This document shows positions 16,735 to 24,881 of a stretch of DNA of 32,426 nt, in pieces. The stretch comes from Alphaproteobacteria bacterium (GTDB lineage: Bacteria; Pseudomonadota; Alphaproteobacteria; UBA6615). The notes below the pieces were generated by a model. The model ran no database searches. It saw only the letters and a program-made list of their open reading frames with translations, and had not been told where the DNA came from. The stretch lies in contig PBMH01000025.1 in the NCBI GenBank assembly GCA_002722515.1, positions 1 through 32,426 on the forward strand, written 5' to 3'. Each line of letters begins with the position of its first letter. The first letter of the stretch is position 1. Position numbers and translations under genes: made by a program.

Positions 16735-17493
16735 TCAATCAATATAGAGCGGGTGCAATTCTAGAAAGTCTGAAACCCGCGATCCGGGGTAATAGGTTGC
16801 CGCAAATGACGGGCGGGCCTGGAAACGCCGGTACCACTCACCCACACGGGGGTAATTAGTCTGCCATATTCCCTCAAGTCCGAGGTCAACCATGCGATCA
16901 ATCGCTGGAATTACCAGCACATCGGCCAGGGTAAACTGATCCCCTAGCAACCAGGGACCGTGTTTGAGTGCGGCGTGCATGCGCGAACAGGTGTCGTCGA
17001 GCTGACCGAGCGCAATATCAACATCCTCGCGGCTAAATCCGGTAGGCTTACCCATGCGCTGAAACATCTCCCTACGCACTTTTCGGACATTCATCTGTTC
17101 AGCCTCAAACCGTGCCTGGTCAAGACCTTTGAAACGATAGAGAAACGCTCGATTGAATGAAGGCACGCGAATTGCTGGAACCGTTACCTCCTCGGCAAAA
17201 TGCATCCACGCCCGCATTCGGGCACGCGCGACCACATCCTTGGGCGTCAACGCGACACCGGGATATTGTTCATCCAAATACTCACAGATCACACTCGACT
17301 CCAGAATCACGTTATTTCCGTCAAGGAGCGTCGGCACAACACCGTTCGGGTTGAGTTTGAGATAGTCCGGCTTGAGTTGATCCTTGTCCCCCAAATTTAG
17401 AAGCACGGTCTCGAAGGCCAGCTCCTTCTCAGCCAAGACCACGCGCACCTTCTGGCTGCAAGTAGAGTGATGGGCGTGATACAGTGTGAGGAT
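16735..17493 (-). CDS. Glutathione S-transferase family protein with apparent ATC start
   Basis: A cytosolic GST. The thioredoxin-like N-domain carries the glutathione-site motifs NPNGVVPTLLDG and ILESSVICEYLDEQYP, and the helical C-domain carries LGDQFTLADVLVIPAIDRM. The first canonical start in frame is GTG at 17448, which would delete the first strand and catalytic region. Reading further upstream gives LTLYHAHHSTCSQKVRVVLA, a textbook GST N-terminus with an STCS active-site region, beginning at an ATC codon (17491-17493). GGAAGG lies 6 bases before that ATC. I annotate from the ATC, giving 252 residues. A lost ATG or a base error is the alternative. The monooxygenase stop lies 57 bases upstream. 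Confidence 0.85.
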   Translation of the reverse strand: MLTLYHAHHSTCSQKVRVVLAEKELAFETVLLNLGDKDQLKPDYLKLNPNGVVPTLLDGNNVILESSVICEYLDEQYPGVALTPKDVVARARMRAWMHFAEEVTVPAIRVPSFNRAFLYRFKGLDQARFEAEQMNVRKVRREMFQRMGKPTGFSREDVDIALGQLDDTCSRMHAALKHGPWLLGDQFTLADVLVIPAIDRMVDLGLEGIWQTNYPRVGEWYRRFQARPSFAATYYPGSRVSDFLELHPLYID

Positions 17494-17550
17494 GTCAGAC
17501 CTTCCGGGTTCTATAATTTAAGTGCTGGAAAATTACCTATCCACCTGACG

Positions 17551-18531
17551 CTAGGCGAGCGCTTCAACCAGCAGTTCGTAGGAGCGCACCCGAGCAGCGT
17601 GATCCCAAATCGCCGCCACAACCATCAGCTCATCGGCTCCGGTTTCCTTGATCATTGGTGCAAGCGCAGCCCCGATGGTCTCTGGAGTACCGTAAAAGGA
17701 ACAGCCCAGCATCGCAGAGGCCTGGGCCTTCTCCATGGGCGACCAGAATGTCTCGATGTCGTCGACGGGTGGCGGCAATTGACCCCGTGTGCCGCGAACC
17801 ATGCGCGTAAACTGCTGTTGCGGAGAGGTGAATAGGCGTCGTGCCTCGTGCTCGGTCTCCGCGATAACGATATTACACCCAACCATTACATAGGGTTCCG
17901 CGAGTTGATCGGAGGGTTCAAATTTCTCGCGATAAATCGTGACTGCCTGCGTCAACGCCTGCGGGGCAAAGTGAGAAGCAAACGCATAAGGCAGACCCAG
18001 TATGGCTGCAAGCTGAGCCCCATACAGACTTGAGCCAAGTATCCATAATGGCACGTTGGTGTCCTCGCCGGGAATTGCGTGAAGCACCTGCTCCTCTTGT
18101 CGCGGACCCAGCAAAGCCCGCAGTTCAACCACGTCCTGCGGAAAATTCTCCGAAGCGCCGGGGCCACGGCGGAATGCCTGCAGGGTGCGCTGATCGGTGC
18201 CCGGAGCGCGGCCAAGACCGAGGTCAATGCGACTTGGGAAGAGCGTCGCCAGTGTTCCAAACTGCTCGGCTATCACCATGGGCGAATGATTGGGTAGCAT
18301 CACGCCACCCGCCCCCACTCGGATAGTCTTCGTGCCCGCCGCGACATGACCGATACATACCGATGTGGCTGCACTAGCTATACCAGCTAGATTGTGATGC
18401 TCCGCCAGCCAGAACCGCTTGTAGCCTGCTGCCTCCGCATGCTGGGCGAGGTCGCGGGCATTGGCCAGTGCGTCGGTCGGAGCAAAACCCTCACCAATAT
18501 AGGCAAGGTCGAGGATCGAGAGTTGAACCAT
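17551..18531 (-). CDS. LLM-class flavin-dependent monooxygenase (luciferase-like)
   Basis: A 326-residue TIM-barrel protein of the bacterial luciferase-like family, related to the YhbW/MsnO8 group. Family motifs are [13 protein letters not shown] (35-47), [15 protein letters not shown] (70-84) and [14 protein letters not shown] (101-114). Members oxidise substrates with reduced flavin supplied by a separate reductase; the substrate is unknown. The ATG at 18531 follows AAGGTG at about 6 bases. It lies 64 bases after the methyltransferase-glycosyltransferase gene and just upstream of the GST, so a joint xenobiotic or secondary-metabolite function with the GST and crotonase is possible but unproven. 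Confidence 0.9.
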   Translation of the reverse strand: MVQLSILDLAYIGEGFAPTDALANARDLAQHAEAAGYKRFWLAEHHNLAGIASAATSVCIGHVAAGTKTIRVGAGGVMLPNHSPMVIAEQFGTLATLFPSRIDLGLGRAPGTDQRTLQAFRRGPGASENFPQDVVELRALLGPRQEEQVLHAIPGEDTNVPLWILGSSLYGAQLAAILGLPYAFASHFAPQALTQAVTIYREKFEPSDQLAEPYVMVGCNIVIAETEHEARRLFTSPQQQFTRMVRGTRGQLPPPVDDIETFWSPMEKAQASAMLGCSFYGTPETIGAALAPMIKETGADELMVVAAIWDHAARVRSYELLVEALA

Positions 18532-18595
18532 AAGAACACCTTAGCGCAAGCCTGTGCAAATAACAGATGCGCCGCAAACCGGCGGAAATTTAGGG

Positions 18596-20044
18596 CTAGA
18601 TAGCTTTCAGCTTCCGATACGCGAACAACACCATCCTCAAAAGCAAAACCCCGTGCCGGAAGCGGGAAATCTGCGTACTTCCGTAGGAACGCTCCCGATA
18701 GCGCACCGGAACCTCTCGCAGTTTGAGGTCGAGCTTGGCAGCCCCGAAAATCAGGTCGAAATCGCCGAACGGATCGAAGTCCCCGAAATAGTCACGGTTG
18801 CGGGCTAACTTCTTGTAATTAACCCGACTCATGCCCTTTGTGCCGCACAATGTGTCGGTATAGCGCTGGTTCAGAAGGTAGGTGAAGATCACAGCGAATG
18901 TTCGATTAGCCCAGTAATTCAGAAAACGCATCGCCTGCTGTTCCATCGGATATATCATGCGGGTACCGTTGACGAACTCCGCCTTGTTGGAGTTGAGGGC
19001 ATTGTAGAATTTCGGCATGTCCTCGGGTGGGACAGTGAGGTCCGCATCGAGTATGAACAGAAGATCATTCGTCGCAATATCAAAACCAGCGCGCACGGCA
19101 TCGCCCTTCCCTTTTCCAGGCTGCTGGATGGCGACAATATTCCGATCCGGATAGGCGCCCTTCACCCGCAGGACTTCATCCCAAGTCCCGTCCTCGCTGT
19201 TTCCTTCCACAAAAATAATCTCGAGTTCATTGCAAAATTTGGGCATCCGGGTGATAGCCGCCTCTATATTGCCGCGCTCGTTTCGACAGGGAATGACAAT
19301 CGATGTGGACATCGAGCGCGTTTCCTTCGAATCCGGCAGCCGGGCGACTACATAGTGTCGTAGGCATAGCTGCCGGATTAGCGGTAGCGGTGCAATATAT
19401 CTGTTAATTAGGGAACCAAGACCCCAAAGAGCGAATGGCATTATCAGGCGACGCTCCAGATGCACACGCTCGAAATCACTCATCTCCAACGAGTTCACTA
19501 TATCGTCTATCGACAGCCAATTTAGTGACGGGTGAGGCATACGCTTTGAAAGCATTTCGGCTAGCGAAAGGATCGGTTCCCAGAGATGAGAAAAATAGGT
19601 GATAACAATCCGGGTCTGGTCGCCGCAGACCGATTTGAGCTGGTCCATAAAGGCTTCGCAGTCGTAAAGAAAACCGAGCGTGTCAGGAACGATCACATAG
19701 TCGAAGACACCGGTCAGCCGGGATAGAGTTGCGGGGTCTTGCAAATCTGCCTCGATAAACTCGAGATTGGGATAGTCTGCCTTGGCGATGGCGATCATAT
19801 CCGGGCTGACGTCGATGCCAACCCCCACTGCGGGCTTCAGCTCGGCAAGCAGCTTCCCAGTGCCGCAGCCCAATACCAGGACCCGCTCATTCTCGGGAAT
19901 AAGATACTTCAGATACTCATAGTCTTGCTTGTAGAAATAGCTGTTGCGCGAAATCCAGTCATTGCGTTTGCACGCAATCCGGTTCTCCCATCGCTGAATC
20001 CCATCTCGATGGAGGTCCTTGCCTGACACGGCATCCGAACTCAT
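18596..20044 (-). CDS. Fusion: SAM-dependent methyltransferase + family 2 glycosyltransferase
   Basis: A 482-residue two-domain protein. Residues 1-235 form a class I methyltransferase with the SAM loop VLVLGCGTG (55-63), an acidic strand end GIDVS (76-80) and EADLQD (98-103). From about 245 a GT-A glycosyltransferase begins (STSIVIPCRNERGNIEAA), with the nucleotide/metal DAD motif at 333-335 (ILDADLTVPPED). It resembles dolichol- or polyprenyl-phosphate sugar transferases, and the C-terminal hydrophobic stretch may contact the membrane. A product could be a lipid-linked or secreted glycan, but the acceptor is unknown. GAGGG lies 7 bases before the ATG. There is no frameshift at the junction, so the fusion is real in this sequence. 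Confidence 0.9.
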   Translation of the reverse strand: MSSDAVSGKDLHRDGIQRWENRIACKRNDWISRNSYFYKQDYEYLKYLIPENERVLVLGCGTGKLLAELKPAVGVGIDVSPDMIAIAKADYPNLEFIEADLQDPATLSRLTGVFDYVIVPDTLGFLYDCEAFMDQLKSVCGDQTRIVITYFSHLWEPILSLAEMLSKRMPHPSLNWLSIDDIVNSLEMSDFERVHLERRLIMPFALWGLGSLINRYIAPLPLIRQLCLRHYVVARLPDSKETRSMSTSIVIPCRNERGNIEAAITRMPKFCNELEIIFVEGNSEDGTWDEVLRVKGAYPDRNIVAIQQPGKGKGDAVRAGFDIATNDLLFILDADLTVPPEDMPKFYNALNSNKAEFVNGTRMIYPMEQQAMRFLNYWANRTFAVIFTYLLNQRYTDTLCGTKGMSRVNYKKLARNRDYFGDFDPFGDFDLIFGAAKLDLKLREVPVRYRERSYGSTQISRFRHGVLLLRMVLFAYRKLKAI

Positions 20045-20503
20045 TCAAAAACCCTCACTCATCCACCTCTACAACACTACCCTTAGGGTTAAACTTCATT
20101 CCTATATTGCTCGTTGTACAAATTACAAACTTTTCGACGGTTTGGTTTTCAACGATTACGCCCATTGACCCAGTAGACATGTAATTTTCTTCGGCCCGAA
20201 TATGCATTTTCCTAATCCACTTCTCGGCCCAAGCATGCCGATCAAAACCAGCGGGCAGGTGACGATATCAGAGCCAATAGCAAACGCGGGGTTGGGTATC
20301 CCAATACTCGTCTCCGCCGCTATATGCATTATAGCCATCGGAAAACAGCACCAAAACAATAGATAATCCAGGTCTTCTATACGAGGGCTTGCCGTCGAAT
20401 GCGCGAACCCCGTAACCTATTTAATGTCACCAAAACAGCATGGCCGACCGCGCGGAACCATGATGTTTCAGACAACAAACGCAGTTTCTGAGGAAAAATT
20501 CGT
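20045..20503. other. Intergenic region between divergent genes
   Basis: This 459-base AT-richer gap separates the divergent methyltransferase-glycosyltransferase and NIPSNAP genes and must hold promoters for both. On the minus strand TTGAAA and TGTAAT with 19-base spacing (around 20120-20150) is a weak promoter candidate. A 67-codon open frame at 20156-20359 lacks a ribosome-binding site, and I do not call it a gene. I see no RNA gene here. Confidence 0.6.
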
Positions 20504-21280
20504 ATGATCTACGACGTCCGCACATATCGGCTTAAGCCACGCAATATCCCACAGTTTCTAGAGGGCTTCGAAGCCGCATATGAGAACGGCCGCAAACAGC
20601 TCTCGCCGCTGGCCGCGATATTCATCACCGAGGTGGGGCCACTAAATGAGATTATCCATATCTGGCCCTATGAAGACCTAGCCGAGCGCGAGACCGTGCG
20701 CGCCGAGGCTGTGAAGTCAGGTGTCTGGCCGCCGGACATCAACGCCATGATCCACAAAATGACGGTAGAGGTGTTTAAGCCCTTTCCATTTATGGCCAAA
20801 TTTCTGAGCGGCGAGTACGGACCCCTATTTGAATACCGGGAGTACACCGTAAACGCGGGCACAATGCCCGGCATAATAAACGGCTGGGCCGACGCCATCG
20901 AAGCACGGAACTCCTTATCACCCTGTGCCATGGCGATGCACACAGAAATTGGCAGCCTCAACAAATATGTTCACATATGGCCCTACAAGAGCTTCGAGCA
21001 TCGCGAGAAAGTGCGCACGGAGAGCGTTCGCTCGGCTGTCTGGCCCCCCAAGGGTTCGCCCAAGGGTGCAATCATCACGCAAGATAACAAGTTGATGCAC
21101 GCGGCACCATTCTCACCGTTGCGTTACGCGACGTGCCAACAACGGTGTGGGCGCCGCGTTGAACTAATACTCACTAAAGCGACGGAACAAAGCCTTCAAC
21201 ATCTGTCATCTTTAATCGGTCGGAATACTAGTTTAACGCAACCGTTGTTGTGGCAATCTCATCAGGAACGGCCACCCTAA
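20504..21280 (+). CDS. Two-domain NIPSNAP family protein with C-terminal extension
   Basis: A 258-residue protein made of two ferredoxin-like NIPSNAP repeats (about 1-100 and 108-207). Each repeat contains the family block HIWPY (52-56 and 157-161) followed by R/E-rich residues and a VWPP motif (74-77 and 179-182). NIPSNAP proteins are small dimeric alpha+beta barrel proteins of uncertain function, often near catabolic genes. The family normally ends soon after a FSPL-type motif, here at 203-206. A further 51 residues of unrelated, atypical sequence follow, suggesting loss of the ancestral stop codon. GAGGA lies about 9 bases before the ATG. The amidohydrolase gene follows in the same direction after 68 bases. 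Confidence 0.85.
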   Translation: MIYDVRTYRLKPRNIPQFLEGFEAAYENGRKQLSPLAAIFITEVGPLNEIIHIWPYEDLAERETVRAEAVKSGVWPPDINAMIHKMTVEVFKPFPFMAKFLSGEYGPLFEYREYTVNAGTMPGIINGWADAIEARNSLSPCAMAMHTEIGSLNKYVHIWPYKSFEHREKVRTESVRSAVWPPKGSPKGAIITQDNKLMHAAPFSPLRYATCQQRCGRRVELILTKATEQSLQHLSSLIGRNTSLTQPLLWQSHQERPP

Positions 21281-21348
21281 TATGCCCACGCGCAATTTAG
21301 GCATGATCTCGACCATGCATACGATCACCCGGCGAAGGAGAATAGCCT

Positions 21349-22206
21349 ATGCGTAATGGCCGAACGCCAATCATAGACGCGCAGGTACACGCCTACGAGG
21401 CTGATCGCCCCGGCCGGCCATGGGCGGCCCCGCTCACCGGGCCGCCGTCGGCCAACGGCGCAGAGATGGTCGCCGCAATGGACACCGTCGGCGTCGACGG
21501 AGCTATCCTAGTTTCGGCCTACACCATGTACCGCTATGATCCAAGCTTCGTGCTAGAGGTGCAGGATCAGTACCCCGGTAGGTTTGGTCTGGTCGCGCCA
21601 TTCGACGCGGGTGACCCCGCATCCAGCGACAAGATCGACGACTGGGTATCCAGCGAAGGAACCGTCGGCATTCGCCTGCTCCTCGCCCATGGTATATCTG
21701 ACGGAGCTGGAGAATCTGGTATTGCGCGACTGCTCTCCGCTGCCCACCGGCACAACGCACCTGTCAACGTCTACTGCACTGAGCGGCACGCCCAGGTTGC
21801 GGAGATAGCCAAGCAATTCCCAGGTGTCTCGCTGATTGTAGACCACATGGGCCTCGTACAGCCATTCTATCCACCAGTCCCCAGTGACGGCTGGGCGGCA
21901 CTACCCGATCTGTTGGCACTGGCCAGCTATGAAAATGTGAGCGTCAAGATCAGCGGTGCGGGCACATTGGCGCAAACGCCATTTCCGTTCGCTGATATCT
22001 ACGAGCCCATAAACCGGATCCTAGATGCCTTCGGCGTCGGGCGTTGCATGTGGGGTACGGATTGGACGCGAGCAGTGGAGCTCTTGACTTACGAAGAGGG
22101 AGTTGAAGCCTTCCGCGTTGGCGACTGGCTGTCTTCTGGTGACCGTACCGCACTTATGGGGGGCAATGCCGCACGGATTTATGACTGGTCGCCTAGCGCA
22201 GGATGA
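21349..22206 (+). CDS. Amidohydrolase-2 family metal-dependent hydrolase (2-pyrone-4,6-dicarboxylate hydrolase-like)
   Basis: A 285-residue TIM-barrel hydrolase of the amidohydrolase superfamily, in the broad group of lactone-hydrolysing enzymes such as LigI. Visible active-site elements are the N-terminal DAQVH (Asp10, His14; Gln12 replaces the first His of DxHxH), the barrel His-bearing VDHMG (164-168) and Asp238 in WGTDWTR. The substrate may be a lactone or a cyclic or carboxylated ring-cleavage product; this is inference. GAAGGAGA lies about 9 bases before the ATG, a strong site. It may be co-transcribed with the NIPSNAP gene. The next 518 bases are largely empty. Confidence 0.88.
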   Translation: MRNGRTPIIDAQVHAYEADRPGRPWAAPLTGPPSANGAEMVAAMDTVGVDGAILVSAYTMYRYDPSFVLEVQDQYPGRFGLVAPFDAGDPASSDKIDDWVSSEGTVGIRLLLAHGISDGAGESGIARLLSAAHRHNAPVNVYCTERHAQVAEIAKQFPGVSLIVDHMGLVQPFYPPVPSDGWAALPDLLALASYENVSVKISGAGTLAQTPFPFADIYEPINRILDAFGVGRCMWGTDWTRAVELLTYEEGVEAFRVGDWLSSGDRTALMGGNAARIYDWSPSAG

Positions 22207-22336
22207 TTAGCACGCAAGTAGACGGACCATTGGAACCTTTCGGTGGCCAGGAGCACCGCTTAGGCCGCGAGCGAAACGCCAATTCCTGCCATTCCCTGGT
22301 AATACCGAACGAAAAAACAAAGTCGCATCAACAACA

Positions 22337-22507
22337 TTAAGGGGATACCAATAACGACAAATCGGACCCCGGCGCCACTTCACCAAAAACCAGAATCTCT
22401 GAAGCGAGCCCAAGAAGGTAGTCGGCTGACTCGTCAGTCACATCGAGTTCTGCGGCGCGTATTTGAAGAAGCGCTGCCACTAATGTTGGATCGTAAAAAT
22501 TTTCCAT
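22337..22507 (-). CDS. Small ORF of 56 residues with a strong ribosome-binding site
   Basis: An open frame starts at ATG 22507 and ends at TAA 22337-22339. AGGAG lies 5 bases upstream. The product begins MENFYDPTLVAALLQIRAAE and ends SLLVSP; it is acidic, with alternating Leu/Ala positions compatible with two helices (about 6-19 and 25-41). I do not recognise it firmly; size and layout vaguely recall DUF4089 proteins that accompany amidases, but this is weak. It is co-oriented with, and 217 bases downstream of, the CocE-like hydrolase. The rest of the 22207-22724 gap shows nothing I can support. Confidence 0.45.
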   Translation of the reverse strand: MENFYDPTLVAALLQIRAAELDVTDESADYLLGLASEILVFGEVAPGSDLSLLVSP

Positions 22508-22724
22508 TTTTTCTCCTATTGTCAGCAGTCAGTACGCGCACTTGCCAGCCTCAGATCACCGTGCCGTCGGTTATTGGTTATTGAAAAATATGGTAGTGAA
22601 GTGCTTCTAAAGCGAACCCATCTCTGGGCCCTCCAGTACATTCTCGGATTATTTCGGTCTATCCACTTTCCACTGAGGAAATGTGATCTCAGCTGACGTC
22701 GACCGAAGTGCCGGGCTCTTATCT

Positions 22725-24521
22725 TTACGGAATGAGCGGAAGCATCAGGTAAGCCGCGCGCACGGGACCTGAATGTAAGGTCACATTGTTATCGAATATC
22801 TTTTTCGGCCTATCGCGCGGATCATCGTGCAGAAACGGCCCGCAACCGGTCAGCGGCTTGGCGAAGTTCGACAGCGTGAACGGGTCGTCCTCTGTCTTGG
22901 CGCCCGGCCAGACATAGTCCTTCCCACGCACGGTAAGCGCGAGGCGATACCCAGCCGGCACAACGATTCCGGTCGGATGCAGATCAATATCGAGTTCATA
23001 GACTGAACCGGGCCTAAGTGGCTGTTTCTCGTCGTGGCTGTGCCACGGCCAGTACGGCTTCGACTTCTTCGGGTCTAGCTTGCGGTGCGAGGCGCGCAGC
23101 CAGCCCTGCGCGATCGGCGTGTGCGGATCTACCGTTCCCTTGAACGTAACCTCCGTCAGGTCGGGTGTGAACAGCCGCAAGACAAGAAACATGTCAGCAT
23201 CGATGGTATCCGACGAAACAAACAACTTAGCTGCAATCGGTCCGCACAGCTCCGTATCAACCTGCATCGGCGGCATCGTGAATGTAATTCCATCACTGCT
23301 CATCGCCTTGTAGGCGATGTTAGCGTTTTTCGTCACCTTCCGTTTCGCTAACGTCATGTTCTCTGGGTCGAGATAGAACTTTGTCCACTTGGTACGCTTT
23401 AGCGGCCATTCGTTCTCGCCACGCAGCGCGACACGCTCGCCCGGCCGGCGCACATTGAGCATCACCTTCGGCTTTCGGTTCCAACCATTTTTCTCACCCT
23501 TCAGGAAATAGCCAAAAAACTGCTTCTGCAGGTCACGACCGTAAGGCGTGTAGAAATGCGTCCAATGCTCCAGACTGTGACACTCCAGCCATTTCTGCTT
23601 CGACCCGGCCTGTAGAAAACCGACATAATTTCCGCGAGGATGCAGCGGCTGGCCCGCCCAGCTCGCACAACTCAATAGCGGCACCTCGATCTTCGAGAGA
23701 TCGGCAGTGCGCTCTGCATAAAACGGGTCATTTTCCAGCGGGCGCGAATAATAGTCGCGGTCTAGATCAGAACGGTTTTTCTTGAGTTCCTTGTCGGAAA
23801 CCGAGGCCGGGCCCGCCGCCAGTTCGCCCGTGACGCGGCTCTTGTGGCCGCGCGAACCAACGCCGTGCTGCACCGTCTTGATTTGCAGGTTGTACCAGTG
23901 CCCCAGGAAGCTGGTGTAGATACCGCCATGGTGAGAAAGCTCGCGGTAGAAGTCACTGAAGCCTTCCCAGACGCACATCGCCGCGAGGTGCTTAGGTCGC
24001 AGAGCCGCAACCTGCCACTGATTGACCGCATAGTACGAAATTCCTGCGAGCCCAACCTTGCCGTTTGACCACTCCTGCGCACCCGCCCACTCGATACAAT
24101 CATGGAAGTCCTTGGTCTCGCGCGGCGACCAGTGGTCGATATTACCGGGCGAACGACCTGCGCCGCGGCTATCGACACGCACACAGACATATCCGTCGGG
24201 CACCCATTGCTCGGGGTCGACAACCTCCCAGCTCTGGTGGATGTTAGTCGAGTCTGCGATCGCGTCAGGGTGTTCCGCCGAGAAGTTTTCCCAAACGCTC
24301 GGATAACCGTCCTGGATGGCGAGGTCCTTGGCATAGGGACCGTGCGACAGGATTACCGGGTAGTTCGCTACCTTTCGAGGCCTATAGACATTGGCGCGAA
24401 GCACAAGTCCATCATCCATCTCGATAGGTACGTCGAAATCGATTCGCATGCCGTCGCGCACTTGGCTCCACGACCCGTCCTTGGCCTTTTTCTTCGGCCT
24501 GCGTAGCCCCATCTTTGCCAT
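22725..24521 (-). CDS. CocE/NonD family serine hydrolase (peptidase S15-like)
   Basis: A 598-residue alpha/beta hydrolase with the X-Pro dipeptidyl-peptidase / cocaine-esterase architecture. It has an N-terminal catalytic domain, a helical cap and a C-terminal jelly-roll domain (from about 390). The nucleophile elbow is GISYYA, with Ser162. A catalytic His candidate is His319 (LEHWTHFY). At the usual acid position (CocE-type WxD) this protein reads SWAGQPLHPRG (287-297) without Asp, so the acid must come from elsewhere or activity is altered. I believe related subfamily members share a WGG/WAG form. Family members hydrolyse esters or amides. No signal peptide is seen; the N-terminus is Lys-rich. 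It is a single gene with its promoter side toward the tRNA-bracketed islet. Confidence 0.9.
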   Translation of the reverse strand: MAKMGLRRPKKKAKDGSWSQVRDGMRIDFDVPIEMDDGLVLRANVYRPRKVANYPVILSHGPYAKDLAIQDGYPSVWENFSAEHPDAIADSTNIHQSWEVVDPEQWVPDGYVCVRVDSRGAGRSPGNIDHWSPRETKDFHDCIEWAGAQEWSNGKVGLAGISYYAVNQWQVAALRPKHLAAMCVWEGFSDFYRELSHHGGIYTSFLGHWYNLQIKTVQHGVGSRGHKSRVTGELAAGPASVSDKELKKNRSDLDRDYYSRPLENDPFYAERTADLSKIEVPLLSCASWAGQPLHPRGNYVGFLQAGSKQKWLECHSLEHWTHFYTPYGRDLQKQFFGYFLKGEKNGWNRKPKVMLNVRRPGERVALRGENEWPLKRTKWTKFYLDPENMTLAKRKVTKNANIAYKAMSSDGITFTMPPMQVDTELCGPIAAKLFVSSDTIDADMFLVLRLFTPDLTEVTFKGTVDPHTPIAQGWLRASHRKLDPKKSKPYWPWHSHDEKQPLRPGSVYELDIDLHPTGIVVPAGYRLALTVRGKDYVWPGAKTEDDPFTLSNFAKPLTGCGPFLHDDPRDRPKKIFDNNVTLHSGPVRAAYLMLPLIP

Positions 24522-24783
24522 AACCAGGCACCCTGTATCGTTTATCTAAAGACTGGTGAACGATATCATCTCCACAAGCGAATGTGAGAAAATTTGGTGG
24601 TACTTCAATGCAGTAGGAAACTCGTCTCCCGTACAGCGCACGGCGCAACCTAACCAATCGCACCCGGTGCCGCAGGACAAGGGACGACTGCAAATCTATA
24701 AGATCTGGAAACGCCGGACAACTTGGCAAAGCCGCCCGGACATGAGACGAACCGAGGCGGAACCGATTCGATTCAAGGAGAAA

Positions 24784-24859
24784 TGGTGGAGCCGAGGGGA
24801 ATCGAACCCCTGACCTCTACGGTGCGAACGTAGCGCTCTCCCAACTGAGCTACGGCCCC
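24784..24859 (-). tRNA. tRNA-Ala(CGC), copy 1
   Basis: A 76-nt cloverleaf. The acceptor stem GGGGCCG/CGGCTCC carries the alanine identity pair G3-U70 and discriminator A73, and CCA is encoded. The D-arm is GCTC/GAGC. The anticodon stem CTACG/CGTAG closes the loop TTCGCAC, giving anticodon CGC (reads GCG). The T-arm is AGGGG-TTCGATT-CCCCT. It differs from copy 2 only at position 38 (C here, A there). It lies 22 bases after the TetR stop on the same strand and shows no obvious promoter of its own, so it may depend on read-through. Confidence 0.97.
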
Positions 24860-24869
24860 ACCGATGCCG
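24784..24869. repeat. Direct repeat, left copy (86 bp)
   Basis: Pairs with 28024-28109. It comprises the whole tRNA-Ala gene including CCA plus 10 bases 5' of it (accgatgccg on the plus strand). One mismatch occurs, at 24822 against 28062. Identity stops abruptly on both sides: AAA versus GTT precede the left edge. Confidence 0.95.
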
Positions 24870-24881
24870 GAAACCGTCGCC

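Noticed and set aside
20156-20359. 67-codon hydrophobic open frame on the minus strand
   Set aside because: No Shine-Dalgarno upstream of the start, no recognisable family, and it lies in a region expected to hold divergent promoters.
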